Shown here in pieces: positions 53,636 through 62,334 of a stretch of DNA of 64,000 bases. The stretch covers positions 104,848-168,847 of the forward strand of contig WRLH01000002.1 in NCBI GenBank assembly GCA_009777715.1. The letters are read 5' to 3'. The DNA is from Lachnospiraceae bacterium. Lineage in GTDB: Bacteria > Bacillota > Clostridia > Lachnospirales > Lachnospiraceae. Positions within the stretch are counted from its first letter, which is position 1, and every line of letters begins with the position of its first letter. The notes beneath the pieces are model-generated. The model was not told the DNA's origin. It made no database searches and worked only from the letters and a program-made list of their open reading frames with translations. Made by a program: the position numbers and the translations under genes.

Positions 53636-53690
53636 AGTGGCTTAAATACCAAATATTGCGAAAATATTACGGAAGCCACTAGACTTAGTA
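53636..53690 (+). terminator. hairpin after trxB
   Basis: AGTGGCTT (53636-53643) pairs with AAGCCACT (53683-53690), with AATATT...AATATT inside. No T-run follows, so a weak or rho-dependent terminator. The remaining gap up to 53750 shows nothing else. Confidence 0.45.
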
Positions 53691-53750
53691 GTGACGCATT
53701 AAAACACTTGTAATCCTCAATAATTGGCAAAAAAAAGTTGCTGTCGATTA

Positions 53751-53779
53751 TTGACAAGGAGAAAAAATTGTGATATATT
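53751..53779 (+). promoter_or_regulatory. sigma-A promoter of the NlpC/P60 gene
   Basis: TTGACA (53751-53756), 17-base spacer, TATATT (53774-53779); leader about 95 bases. Confidence 0.8.
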
Positions 53780-53880
53780 TATTAATGCCGTAACAATTTT
53801 GTCACATTTATAGCACACAGCATCTGCCAACAGCCAGCAATCGCCGCTTATTAATGGCAGTAATGCACTCAAGAGGATTT

Positions 53881-55164
53881 ATGAAAATAAAAAATATAAA
53901 GAACATCTCCTACATATTAATAATGCTTGTCCTTGTAACTGGTTTGGAAATGCCTGTTTTTGCTTTTACCAATCTGCCCTCGGCCGGGATTGACTTTACC
54001 TTAGGCGATAATACCGCCTCACTTCGAGACCTTCAAGAAGAGCAGCGTAGCCAGAACCAAGGTGCAGCAAGCGGCCCGGGTTCGAGTGTTACTGCCCTGC
54101 CGACTGCAACCCCCGGCGGAAATAACGATGAAATCCAGGACACGCAAAAAATAGCCGAAGAAACGAGAATGGCTGTCTTGGACAGATCCTTAAGGGAAAA
54201 GGAAAGAGAGCTTGAATTAAGGCGCGAAGAAGAAAACTTCAAAAACCTTGTCATTGCCCAAGTCAGGAATTATGTCAATATCCGCAGCTTGCCTAGTGAA
54301 GACGGTGAAATCTTAGGAAAACTATACAATAACTCCGTTGGTGATTTATTATCAGAAGAAGACGGCTGGTTTGAAATCAAATCCGGCTCGGTCATTGGCT
54401 ATGTTAAAGGCGAGTTTTGCATTACAGGCGAAGAAGCAATTGAGCTGGCAAAAGAAGTCGGCACAAGAATGGCGACTGTCAATACAACCACATTAAAAGT
54501 CAGAGGAGAACCCAGTACCGAAGCGGTTGTCCTTGGGCTTATTCCCATTGAAGATGAACTTCTTGTCCTTGAAGAGCTTGGCGATTGGGTAAAAGTCAGC
54601 GTTGAAGAGGGTGACGGATTTGTCCATGCTGATTATGTCGATTTATCGACTGATTTTGTCAGTGCCGAATCAAAAGAAGAAGAAGCAGCAAGATTAGCCC
54701 AGGAAGAAGCTGAACGCCGGGCCGCCCAAGCGGCCGCCCAACGTGCCGTTCGCCAAAATGCACCCCAGCAGTCAAATAATGACACGCCTGTCATTTATGC
54801 AACTGGCGGCGGAAGCGAGCTAGGAAAAGCGGTTGCCGATTTTGGTTTGCAATTCGTTGGCAATCCTTATGTCTATGGGGGCAACAGCCTGACTAACGGC
54901 GCGGACTGCTCCGGTTTTGTCAAAGCTGTTTATGAGAATTTCGGTGTTTCGCTTCCCCGTACCTCAGGGACCCAGCGCCGCGCCGGAACAGCTGTTGAAG
55001 GCGGCATTGCCAATGCACAGCCTGGCGACATCATCGGTTATTCCGGACACGTTGGCATATATATCGGCAATGGCCAGATTGTCCATGCTTCGACCGCCCA
55101 GACTGGTATCCGCATTTCAAACGTAAATTACCGCCGCATCCTTGCGGTCCGCCGGATATTCTAG
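53881..55164 (+). CDS. secreted SH3b-NlpC/P60 peptidoglycan hydrolase
   Basis: 427 residues from ATG 53881 (AGAGGAT upstream). Signal peptide MKIKNIKNISYILIMLVLVTG ending near PVFA, a Gly/Ser-rich stretch, a charged coiled coil (about 105-130: REKERELELRREEE), two SH3b domains (QVRNYVNIRSLPSEDGEILG; VNTTTLKVRGEPSTEAVVLG), an Ala/Gln linker, and a C-terminal NlpC/P60 domain. Catalytic Cys is in GADCSGFVKAVY, His in GHVGIYIG, third His in IVHAST. It cleaves stem peptides in the cell wall; the coiled coil and SH3 pair probably target it to septum or wall. Confidence 0.94.
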   Translation: MKIKNIKNISYILIMLVLVTGLEMPVFAFTNLPSAGIDFTLGDNTASLRDLQEEQRSQNQGAASGPGSSVTALPTATPGGNNDEIQDTQKIAEETRMAVLDRSLREKERELELRREEENFKNLVIAQVRNYVNIRSLPSEDGEILGKLYNNSVGDLLSEEDGWFEIKSGSVIGYVKGEFCITGEEAIELAKEVGTRMATVNTTTLKVRGEPSTEAVVLGLIPIEDELLVLEELGDWVKVSVEEGDGFVHADYVDLSTDFVSAESKEEEAARLAQEEAERRAAQAAAQRAVRQNAPQQSNNDTPVIYATGGGSELGKAVADFGLQFVGNPYVYGGNSLTNGADCSGFVKAVYENFGVSLPRTSGTQRRAGTAVEGGIANAQPGDIIGYSGHVGIYIGNGQIVHASTAQTGIRISNVNYRRILAVRRIF

Positions 55165-55200
55165 GGTATGATTTGAGAAGAGATGAAAAAGGTTGCCGTC

Positions 55201-55239
55201 GGCAGTCTTTAAAAAAGACTGCCATCGGCAGTCTTTTTT
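55201..55239 (+). terminator. terminator with alternative hairpins
   Basis: AAAAAAGACTGCC (55211-55223), ATC loop, GGCAGTCTTTTTT (55227-55239) is a perfect 13-pair stem ending in a T-run. The first GGCAGTCTTT (55201-55210) can instead pair with AAAGACTGCC, excluding the terminator stem. Confidence 0.9.
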
Positions 55240-55299
55240 CGTATCGGGATTGCGGGATGTCTATCCACTTTATTATTTAGCGTTCGCGTAATTATTTGC

Positions 55300-55328
55300 T
55301 TACAATTAACTCTTGGCTGTGTTATACT
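55300..55328 (+). promoter_or_regulatory. candidate promoter of the hsd operon
   Basis: TTACAA (55300-55305), 17-base spacer, TATACT (55323-55328). A further TATAAT lies at 55332. Between 55240 and 55300 nothing else was seen. Confidence 0.45.
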
Positions 55329-55387
55329 TGCTATAATCCAGTAAACTCGCAGCGGCGATTGGGAAAACAAGGCGCGGCATTCATTAA

Positions 55388-55465
55388 GCTATTGCACGGC
55401 TGAAGGAAAAGGGGTTGTTAGAACGCGAGGGCGTGAAGAAGAACGGACGAGGGATTGTTAAATAA
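55388..55465 (+). pseudogene. C-terminal remnant of a winged-helix protein
   Basis: One frame reads AIARLKEKGLLEREGVKK then NGRGIVK and a stop at 55463-55465. That is the closing winged-helix segment seen at the C-terminus of AlbA_2/RecG-like and related regulators. It is preceded in frame by a stop at 55385, with no start or ribosome binding site, so it is a fragment. AlbA_2-like ATP-binding proteins often accompany type I restriction loci, which fits its place directly before hsdM. Confidence 0.45.
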
Positions 55466-55489
55466 ATATTTGCGACAGGAGGTTTTGTT

Positions 55490-57070
55490 ATGACAGATAA
55501 CCGAAAAGAACAGGAACGAGCAGAACTGCACCGTACTATATGGAATATAGCGAACGACCTTCGCGGAAGCGTGGATGGTTGGGACTTCAAGCAGTATGTT
55601 CTTGGTATGCTTTTCTACCGTTACATATCTGAAAATCTCTCCGCTTATATCAACGATGGTGAACACGCCACCGGGGATATGGCGTTCAATTACGCCGTAC
55701 TTGCTGATGCTGACGCGGAAGAAGCCCGCGCCGACCTTGTGGCGACAAAAGGCTTTTTTATATTGCCAAGCGAACTGTTTGAAAACGTGCGGAAACGTGC
55801 CGCGACTGACGAAAATTTGAACGAAACGCTTGAAAGTGTTTTTAAGGATATAGAAGCCTCAGCGCAGGGGACGGACAGCGAAGCCAATTTCAAAGGGTTG
55901 TTTGACGATATTGATGTAAACAGCAATAAACTCGGTGGAACTGTTGCAAAGCGTAATGAGCGGCTTGTTAAGTTGATGAACGGCATCGCGGATATGAAGC
56001 TCGGCAACTACAAAGACAACACGATTGACGCTTTCGGGGACGCATACGAGTTTTTAATGAGTATGTACGCAGGCAACGCCGGGAAAAGCGGCGGCGAATA
56101 TTACACGCCCCAAGAAGTGTCTGAACTATTGACACGCATTACCCTTGTGGGAAAAAACCAAGTAAATAAGGTGTATGACCCCGCCTGTGGAAGCGGGTCA
56201 TTGCTTCTTAACTTTGCAAAGATTCTGGGCAAAGAAAACGTGCGTCAGGGTTTTTACGGACAGGAAATCAACATCACGACCTACAATCTATGTCGCATCA
56301 ATATGTTTTTGCATGATGTGGATTTTGATAGATTCGATATAGGACACGGTGATACGTTGACTGACCCGCTTCACTGGGATGATGAACCATTTGAGGCGAT
56401 AGTATCCAATCCGCCCTATTCTATCAAATGGGATGGCGATGCAAACACACTTCTCATCAATGACCCGCGCTTTTCTCCTGCCGGAGTGCTTGCGCCCAAA
56501 AGTAAGGCGGATATGGCTTTTATCATGCACTCTCTTTCATGGCTTGCCACAAGTGGTACGGCGGCGATTGTCTGTTTCCCCGGTATTCTATATAGGAGCG
56601 GTGCGGAGCAAAAAATCCGTAAATACCTTGTGGATAATAACTATGTTGATTGCATCATTCAGTTGCCGGACAACCTATTTTTTGGAACAAGTATCGCCAC
56701 TTGCATTATGGTGCTACGAAAAGGTAAAAGCGAGAACAGCACATTGTTCATCGATGCAAGCCGTGAGTTTGTCAAGATCACGAACAGTAACAAGCTGACA
56801 GACCGCAATATTGACAACATAGTTCGCATTTACAAAAACCGAGAAGCAGATAGCTCCTACGACGCTCGCCTTGTGCCAAACGCCGTAGTCGCCGAGCAAG
56901 GATATAACCTCTCGGTGTCAACATATGTTGAACAAGAGGATACACGCGAAGTCGTAGATATTAAAGTGTTGAATGCCGAAATTGGCCGCATCGTTGCTCG
57001 TGAGGACGTTTTGCGCCGTGAGATTAACGCTATTATTGCAGAGATTGAGGGAGGTAGCGATAATGAGTGA
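55490..57070 (+). CDS. hsdM: type I restriction-modification methyltransferase subunit
   Basis: Adenine methyltransferase subunit, 526 residues, close to type IC HsdM. N-terminal HsdM_N (ELHRTIWNIANDLRGSVDGWDFKQYVLGMLFYRYISE in sections), motif I DPACGSGSLL, motif IV NPPY (EAIVSNPPYSIKW), and the C-terminal helical region. Two copies with one HsdS methylate the host site; with HsdR the complex also restricts. ACAGGAGG precedes the ATG. Confidence 0.96.
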   Translation: MTDNRKEQERAELHRTIWNIANDLRGSVDGWDFKQYVLGMLFYRYISENLSAYINDGEHATGDMAFNYAVLADADAEEARADLVATKGFFILPSELFENVRKRAATDENLNETLESVFKDIEASAQGTDSEANFKGLFDDIDVNSNKLGGTVAKRNERLVKLMNGIADMKLGNYKDNTIDAFGDAYEFLMSMYAGNAGKSGGEYYTPQEVSELLTRITLVGKNQVNKVYDPACGSGSLLLNFAKILGKENVRQGFYGQEINITTYNLCRINMFLHDVDFDRFDIGHGDTLTDPLHWDDEPFEAIVSNPPYSIKWDGDANTLLINDPRFSPAGVLAPKSKADMAFIMHSLSWLATSGTAAIVCFPGILYRSGAEQKIRKYLVDNNYVDCIIQLPDNLFFGTSIATCIMVLRKGKSENSTLFIDASREFVKITNSNKLTDRNIDNIVRIYKNREADSSYDARLVPNAVVAEQGYNLSVSTYVEQEDTREVVDIKVLNAEIGRIVAREDVLRREINAIIAEIEGGSDNE

Positions 57071-58170
57071 AAAATTTTAATTGGGTGGGATTCGACCCAG
57101 TTAAAAATGCAACCATTGGTTGCAGAATTGGAGGATATGTGAAAGAGCAAAATGGCGAAATGATAATATTCAAAACAGATGACGATAAAATATCTGTTGA
57201 TGTGCGATTTGATGAAGAGACCGTATGGCTATCCCTCGACCAGATGGCAGAATTGTTCGAGCGTGATAAGTCTACGATTTCCCGCCATATAAAAAATGTG
57301 TTTGATGAAGGCGAGTTGGAGCAGTCGGCAACTGTTGTAAAATTTGCAACAGTTCAAATAGAGGGTTCTCGTCAGGTCGAAAGACAGATTGAGTTTTACA
57401 ATCTCGATGTCATTATATCGGTTGGCTACCGAGTAAAATCCCTGCGCGGCACACAATTTCGTCAATGGGCTACCAAACGGCTGAACGAATATATTCGCAA
57501 AGGTTTCACGATGGATGACGAAAGACTAAAAGAAATTGGTGGAGGCGGATATTGGAAAGAGCTGCTCGCTCGCATCCGCGACATTCGCTCGAGCGAAAAG
57601 GTAATGTACCGCCAAGTGCTTGATTTGTATGCGACAGCAATAGATTACGATGCAAAAGCGGAAATAAGTCGGCAGTTTTTTCAAATGGTGCAGAACAAAT
57701 TACACTACGCCGCCCATGGCAAAACTGCGGCAGAAGTTATATACTACCGTGTAGACAGTGAAAAACCCTTTGCTGGCTTAAAGAGTTTTAAGGGCGGGCA
57801 ACCAACACAAGCTGAGGCGATGATTGCCAAAAACTTTCTTGAAGAGAAAGAGCTGTTAGTGCTAAACAATTTGGTATCTGCTTATTTTGATTTAGCGGAA
57901 GTAAACGCTATTGAACAGCGGGCAATGAAGATGTCGGATTATGTAAATGAACTTGATAATATTTTGCGTTCAACAAATCGTAGAATATTAACCGATTTAG
58001 GCAAAATTTCAAGCGAAGACGCTAAATTGAAAGCCAAAGAAGAAATACAAAAATACAAAGCACGAACGCTTACGCAAGTTGAGAAAGATTATCTAAATGC
58101 AATAAAAGAAATTGAGAAAACAGCGAAAAAGAAAAGCAAGAACGCAGACGGAGGTGGCAATGGTGAGTAA
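57067..58170 (+). CDS. RhuM-family virulence-associated protein, possibly frameshifted at start
   Basis: 367 residues of the Virulence_RhuM family, commonly found inside type I restriction operons. VRFDEETVWLSLDQMAELFERDKSTISRHIKNVF is the conserved helix-turn-helix; YNLDVIISVGYRVKSLRGTQFRQWAT is the RhuM core; the C-terminus is a lysine-rich helix. The open frame starts at GTG 57067, but the well-placed start is ATG 57063 (eight bases after GGGAGG). From that ATG the frame reads MSEKF and then stops; deleting one T in the run at 57075-57078 would restore MSEKFNWVGF. DNA-binding or regulatory function is suspected; none is proven for the family. Confidence 0.8.
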   Translation: MKNFNWVGFDPVKNATIGCRIGGYVKEQNGEMIIFKTDDDKISVDVRFDEETVWLSLDQMAELFERDKSTISRHIKNVFDEGELEQSATVVKFATVQIEGSRQVERQIEFYNLDVIISVGYRVKSLRGTQFRQWATKRLNEYIRKGFTMDDERLKEIGGGGYWKELLARIRDIRSSEKVMYRQVLDLYATAIDYDAKAEISRQFFQMVQNKLHYAAHGKTAAEVIYYRVDSEKPFAGLKSFKGGQPTQAEAMIAKNFLEEKELLVLNNLVSAYFDLAEVNAIEQRAMKMSDYVNELDNILRSTNRRILTDLGKISSEDAKLKAKEEIQKYKARTLTQVEKDYLNAIKEIEKTAKKKSKNADGGGNGE

Positions 58171-59302
58171 GCTCGACAAGATGATTGCGGAGCTTTGCCC
58201 GGATGGGGTGGAGTATGTGAAGTTGGGGGATGTGTGCAATATTTCACGCGGGCGCGTAATGTCAAAGGACTATTTGCGCGACAATGCAGGGGGGTATCCT
58301 GTCTATTCCTCTCAAACCGAAAACGAAGGCATATTTGGCTATATTGATAATTACGACTATGATTTTGAATCTGTCACATGGACAACGGACGGCGCAAAAG
58401 CAGGTTCGGTCTTTTATCACACAGACAAAAAATTCAGCATTACCAACGTGTGCGGATTACTGAAAGCAAAAGATGCCTCTCAACTTTCAACGAGGTTTAT
58501 GTATTATTGTTTACAGGTTTGTGCGAAAAGATATGTTAGCTCTGGCATGGGAAACCCCAAGTTAATGAGCAACGTAATGGCAACAGTAAAAATCCCCCTC
58601 CCGCCCCTCCCCGTCCAAAGTAAAATTGTCGAGATACTCGACAATTTTACGGAGCTTACAGCGGAGCTTACAGCGGAGCTTACAGCGGAGCTTACAGCGA
58701 GGCGGAAGCAATATGAGTATTATCGGGATATGCTGCTCTCTTTTGGTGAAAACGCAGAGAGAGAGAGAGTAAAATGGATTCCTTTTGGGCAGATTGCACA
58801 ATTACTGCGAGGCGACTATATCACCAAGAAGAACACTACTCCCGGCGAAATTCCTGTAATACTCGGGGGGCAAGAACCAGCCTATTATTGCGACAAGAGC
58901 AACCACATCGGCGAAGCTATCGTTATATCGCGCAGTGGCGCATATGCGGGTTTTGTATCCTACTGGAATCAGCCGATATTTGTAACCGACGGCTTCATTC
59001 TCGAAACAAACGAAAAAATGACAATGCGGTATCTTTTCCATTGCCTGAAAAACAGACAAGAGGACTTGCATAATCAGAAACGAGGGGGCGGTGTTCCACA
59101 CGTCCGGGGGACTGAAATATTAAAAATGGTTTTACCCGTCCCGTCCCTCGAAGAGCAAGCCCGTATCGTGGAAATCCTCGACAAATTCGACGCCCTGACC
59201 ACCGACATCAGCGCAGGGCTTCCCGCCGAAATCGTGGCTCGGCAGAAACAGTATGAGTATTACCGTGATAAATTACTCACGTTTAAGGAGAAGGTTGCAT
59301 GA
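58160..59302 (+). CDS. hsdS: type I restriction specificity subunit HsdS
   Basis: 380 residues from ATG 58160 (GGAGG five bases upstream, overlapping the RhuM stop). Two target-recognition domains (about 12-150 and 205-330) with conserved spacers IPLPPLPVQSKIVEILDNF and VLPVPSLEEQARIVEILDKF, each followed by RKQYEYYRD. The central spacer has the run TELTAELTAELTAELTA. In EcoR124I-type (IC) enzymes two or three TAEL units set the gap between half-sites at six or seven bases; four units here predict a longer gap. HsdS decides the DNA site for both methylation and cleavage. Confidence 0.95.
   Translation: MVSKLDKMIAELCPDGVEYVKLGDVCNISRGRVMSKDYLRDNAGGYPVYSSQTENEGIFGYIDNYDYDFESVTWTTDGAKAGSVFYHTDKKFSITNVCGLLKAKDASQLSTRFMYYCLQVCAKRYVSSGMGNPKLMSNVMATVKIPLPPLPVQSKIVEILDNFTELTAELTAELTAELTARRKQYEYYRDMLLSFGENAERERVKWIPFGQIAQLLRGDYITKKNTTPGEIPVILGGQEPAYYCDKSNHIGEAIVISRSGAYAGFVSYWNQPIFVTDGFILETNEKMTMRYLFHCLKNRQEDLHNQKRGGGVPHVRGTEILKMVLPVPSLEEQARIVEILDKFDALTTDISAGLPAEIVARQKQYEYYRDKLLTFKEKVA
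58622..58648. repeat. perfect 12-3-12 inverted repeat in hsdS
   Basis: AAAATTGTCGAG, ATA, CTCGACAATTTT, encoding KIVEILDNF at the end of the first conserved region, two bases before the TAEL repeats. The corresponding site in the second half (near 59166-59192) has diverged and is not palindromic. Confidence 0.9.
58651..58698 (+). repeat. four identical 12-bp TAEL-coding repeats
   Basis: GGAGCTTACAGC occurs four times in perfect tandem (58651, 58663, 58675, 58687). Each adds Glu-Leu-Thr-Ala to the HsdS spacer. Perfect identity suggests recent slippage; loss or gain of one unit keeps the frame. Confidence 0.97.
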
Positions 59303-62300
59303 GTGCCTATAATATCGTCGCAAGCACAGACGAAGCCACCGTAGTCGCCGAATATACCTCCGATTATGTCCGCTCAGACAGCTATCAGAGCGAGGCCGAT
59401 TTAGAACGCGAATTTATCCGCCTGCTGTCCGGGCAGGGATACGAATACATCAGCGTTACCAACGAAAAGGGGCTTATAGACAACTTGCGTGTTCAAATTG
59501 AAAAACTCAATGACTATAAGTTTTACAATAGTGAGTGGGAACGTTTTTGCAATGAATATCTTATCAACAAAAACGAAGGAATTGTTGAAAAAACTCGAAA
59601 AATTCAAGAAAACGAGCGGCATAGCTTTAGACTTGATAATGGCTTGACAAAAAATATTTGTCTCATCGATAAAAAGAACATCCACAACAACCGCTTGCAG
59701 GTGCTGAACCAGTATGAGGAGGGCGGCGGGACGCACGGGGCACGGTATGACGTGACGGTGCTGGTCAACGGGCTGCCGTTGGTGCATATTGAGCTGAAGC
59801 GGCGCGGCGTGGATATAAAGGAGGCGTTCAACCAGATTAAACGCTATCAGCGGGACAGCTTCTGGGCGGGCTGCGGGCTTTATGAGTATGTGCAAATTTT
59901 CGTGATTTCCAACGGCACGAGGACGAAATATTACAGCAACACCACCCGTGAGGCGCATATCAGGGAAATGGGCGAGGGCGAACGCCGCAAGAGTAAGAAG
60001 ACAAGCAACAGTTTTGAATTTACGTCATTTTGGGCTGACGGTAATAACCGGGGTATCGTCGACCTCGTGGACTTCACCAAGACGTTTTTCGCCAAGCATA
60101 CGATTTTGAATATCCTCACGCGCTATTGTGTTTTTACAAGCGAGGAATTATTACTTGTCATGCGCCCATATCAGATTGCCGCGACGGAGAAAATCTTGGG
60201 GCGGATTGTGTGTTCGAGCAATTATAAGAAAATGGGAACGATTGACGCGGGCGGGTTTATCTGGCATACCACGGGCAGCGGCAAGACGCTGACAAGCTTT
60301 AAGACCGCGCAGCTTGCCACGGGGCTTGAGGGTATTGACAAGGTGCTGTTTGTGGTAGATCGCAAAGACCTAGACTATCAGACGATGAAAGAGTATGACA
60401 AATTCCAGAAGGACGCGGCAAACGGGAGCAAGTCCACGCGGCAGTTAGAGAAAAACCTCACCGACCCGAGCGCGCGTATAATCGTGACGACGATTCAAAA
60501 GCTGGACATTTTTATCGGCAGGAACAAGGGTCACGAAATCTATAAAAAGCACGTTGTGATTATCTTCGACGAGTGCCACCGCTCACAGTTCGGGCGTATG
60601 CACAAAGAAATAACAAAGGCGTTCAAGCAGTATCACCTGTTCGGGTTCACAGGCACGCCGATATTCCCGAAGAACGCGGGAACGGGCGGCAATCCGACAC
60701 TGCGGACTACGGAGCAGGCGTTCGGCGGTAAGCTGCATACATACACGATTGTTGATGCGATTAACGACGGGAACGTGCTGCCGTTCCGCATTTACTTTGT
60801 TGATACCATCAAGAAAAAAGAGGATATTGCTGATAAGCAAGTACAGGCGATTGACGTTGAGAAGGCTATGGGTGCGCCTGAGCGTGTGCACGAGGTTGTG
60901 GCGTACATACTCGAACACTTCGACCAGCAGACCAAGCGTAACAGCTTCTATGCTCTTAAAGGGCAGCGTGTGGCGGGGTTTAATTCGATATTCGCCGTTT
61001 CGTCAATCCCGATGGCGATGAAATACTATGCAGAGTTTAAGACGCAGCTTGCGGAGCGAAACAGAAAGCTGACGGTTGCCACGATTTTCAGCTATTCGGC
61101 GAATGAAGACGACCCGGAAGACGCCCTGCCCGACGAGGAGTTCGAAAACGATAAGCTCGACAAAAGCTCCCGTGATTTCCTTGACGCGGCGATTGAGGAT
61201 TATAACGCGGCGTTCAACACAGCGTACGACACCTCGGCGGACAAGTTTCAAAACTATTATAAAGACCTCTCGCAACGGGTGAAAACCCGCGAGGTTGACT
61301 TGCTTATCGTGGTTAATATGTTCCTGACGGGCTTTGACGCGACCACGCTCAACACGCTCTGGGTGGACAAGAACCTTAAAATGCACGGGCTGATACAGGC
61401 ATATTCCCGCACCAACCGCATATTGAACAGCGTCAAGACCTTTGGCAATATTGTCTGTTTCCGCGACTTGACGCAAGCGACTAACGACGCTATATCCCTG
61501 TTCGGCGATAAAGAAGCGGGCGGTGTGGTGCTGCTGAAAACGTATGAGGATTATTACAACGGCTTTGACCATAACGGCAAGTACAATCTAGGGTATGTGG
61601 AGCTGATTGCGGAGCTGATGGAACGGTTCCCGCTGGGTGAGCCTATTGTCGGCGAGGAAGCGAAGAAAGATTTTATCCGCCTGTACAGCGCAATCCTGCG
61701 GCTGCGTAATATTTTGACTGCGTTCGACTACTTCGCAGGCAATGAAAGACTGAGCAGCCGGGACTTTCAGGACTACCAGAGCGTATATATCGACCTGTAT
61801 CAAGAACTACACCCGAAAGACCTCACCTACAAGGAAAATATCAATGATGATATTGTTTTTGAATTAGAGCTTATCAAACAAGTAGAGGTTAATATCGACT
61901 ACATCCTCATGCTCGTTGAAAAGTACCGCGAATCCAACCTCGAGGACAAGAACATATTGGCGGCGATTGATAAAGCTATCAATTCCAGCATAGAGCTGCG
62001 GAGCAAAAAGGAATTGATTAACAGCTTCGTTGCGCGTGTAAATATTTCAGAGGACACATCAGATGATTGGCGGCGTTTCGTCCATGAACGGAAAGAAGAA
62101 GATATAACCGCGCTGATTGCGGACGAAAAGTTGAAAAACGAGGAAGCCCGTCGTTTCATGGATATTGCTTTCCGCGATGGTATATTAAAGACCACGGGCA
62201 CGGATATAGATAAAATACTCCCACCCGTATCACGTTTTGACGGCGGGAACCGTGCAAAAAAGAAGCAAGATATCATTAACAAGCTGATGGATTTCTTTGA

Positions 62301-62322
62301 AAAATATTTAGGACTGATATAG
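59299..62322 (+). CDS. hsdR: type I restriction endonuclease subunit HsdR
   Basis: 1007-residue motor-nuclease subunit. N-terminal nuclease: VTVLVNGLPLVHIELKRRG with the D...E-x-K site near residues 155-170. Helicase: Walker A TTGSGKTLTSF, DEAD-like motif II DECHRSQFGRMH, motif III GFTGTPIF, later FLTGFD and QAYSRTNR motifs V-VI. ATP-driven translocation ends in cleavage away from the unmodified site. Overlaps the hsdS stop by ATGA. The central part (about 59700-62300) looks GC-richer than hsdM and rhuM, hinting at mosaic origin. Confidence 0.97.
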   Translation: MSAYNIVASTDEATVVAEYTSDYVRSDSYQSEADLEREFIRLLSGQGYEYISVTNEKGLIDNLRVQIEKLNDYKFYNSEWERFCNEYLINKNEGIVEKTRKIQENERHSFRLDNGLTKNICLIDKKNIHNNRLQVLNQYEEGGGTHGARYDVTVLVNGLPLVHIELKRRGVDIKEAFNQIKRYQRDSFWAGCGLYEYVQIFVISNGTRTKYYSNTTREAHIREMGEGERRKSKKTSNSFEFTSFWADGNNRGIVDLVDFTKTFFAKHTILNILTRYCVFTSEELLLVMRPYQIAATEKILGRIVCSSNYKKMGTIDAGGFIWHTTGSGKTLTSFKTAQLATGLEGIDKVLFVVDRKDLDYQTMKEYDKFQKDAANGSKSTRQLEKNLTDPSARIIVTTIQKLDIFIGRNKGHEIYKKHVVIIFDECHRSQFGRMHKEITKAFKQYHLFGFTGTPIFPKNAGTGGNPTLRTTEQAFGGKLHTYTIVDAINDGNVLPFRIYFVDTIKKKEDIADKQVQAIDVEKAMGAPERVHEVVAYILEHFDQQTKRNSFYALKGQRVAGFNSIFAVSSIPMAMKYYAEFKTQLAERNRKLTVATIFSYSANEDDPEDALPDEEFENDKLDKSSRDFLDAAIEDYNAAFNTAYDTSADKFQNYYKDLSQRVKTREVDLLIVVNMFLTGFDATTLNTLWVDKNLKMHGLIQAYSRTNRILNSVKTFGNIVCFRDLTQATNDAISLFGDKEAGGVVLLKTYEDYYNGFDHNGKYNLGYVELIAELMERFPLGEPIVGEEAKKDFIRLYSAILRLRNILTAFDYFAGNERLSSRDFQDYQSVYIDLYQELHPKDLTYKENINDDIVFELELIKQVEVNIDYILMLVEKYRESNLEDKNILAAIDKAINSSIELRSKKELINSFVARVNISEDTSDDWRRFVHERKEEDITALIADEKLKNEEARRFMDIAFRDGILKTTGTDIDKILPPVSRFDGGNRAKKKQDIINKLMDFFEKYLGLI

Positions 62323-62334
62323 GGGAGTGTACAT

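Noticed and set aside
58651..58698. Sequencing artefact in the 12-bp hsdS repeats
   Set aside because: TAEL repeats at this exact place are a known feature of type IC HsdS proteins.
59401..61572. Long open frames opposite hsdR (near 59401-59958 and 61003-61572)
   Set aside because: HsdR motifs are unambiguous on the + strand; the antisense frames show no family.
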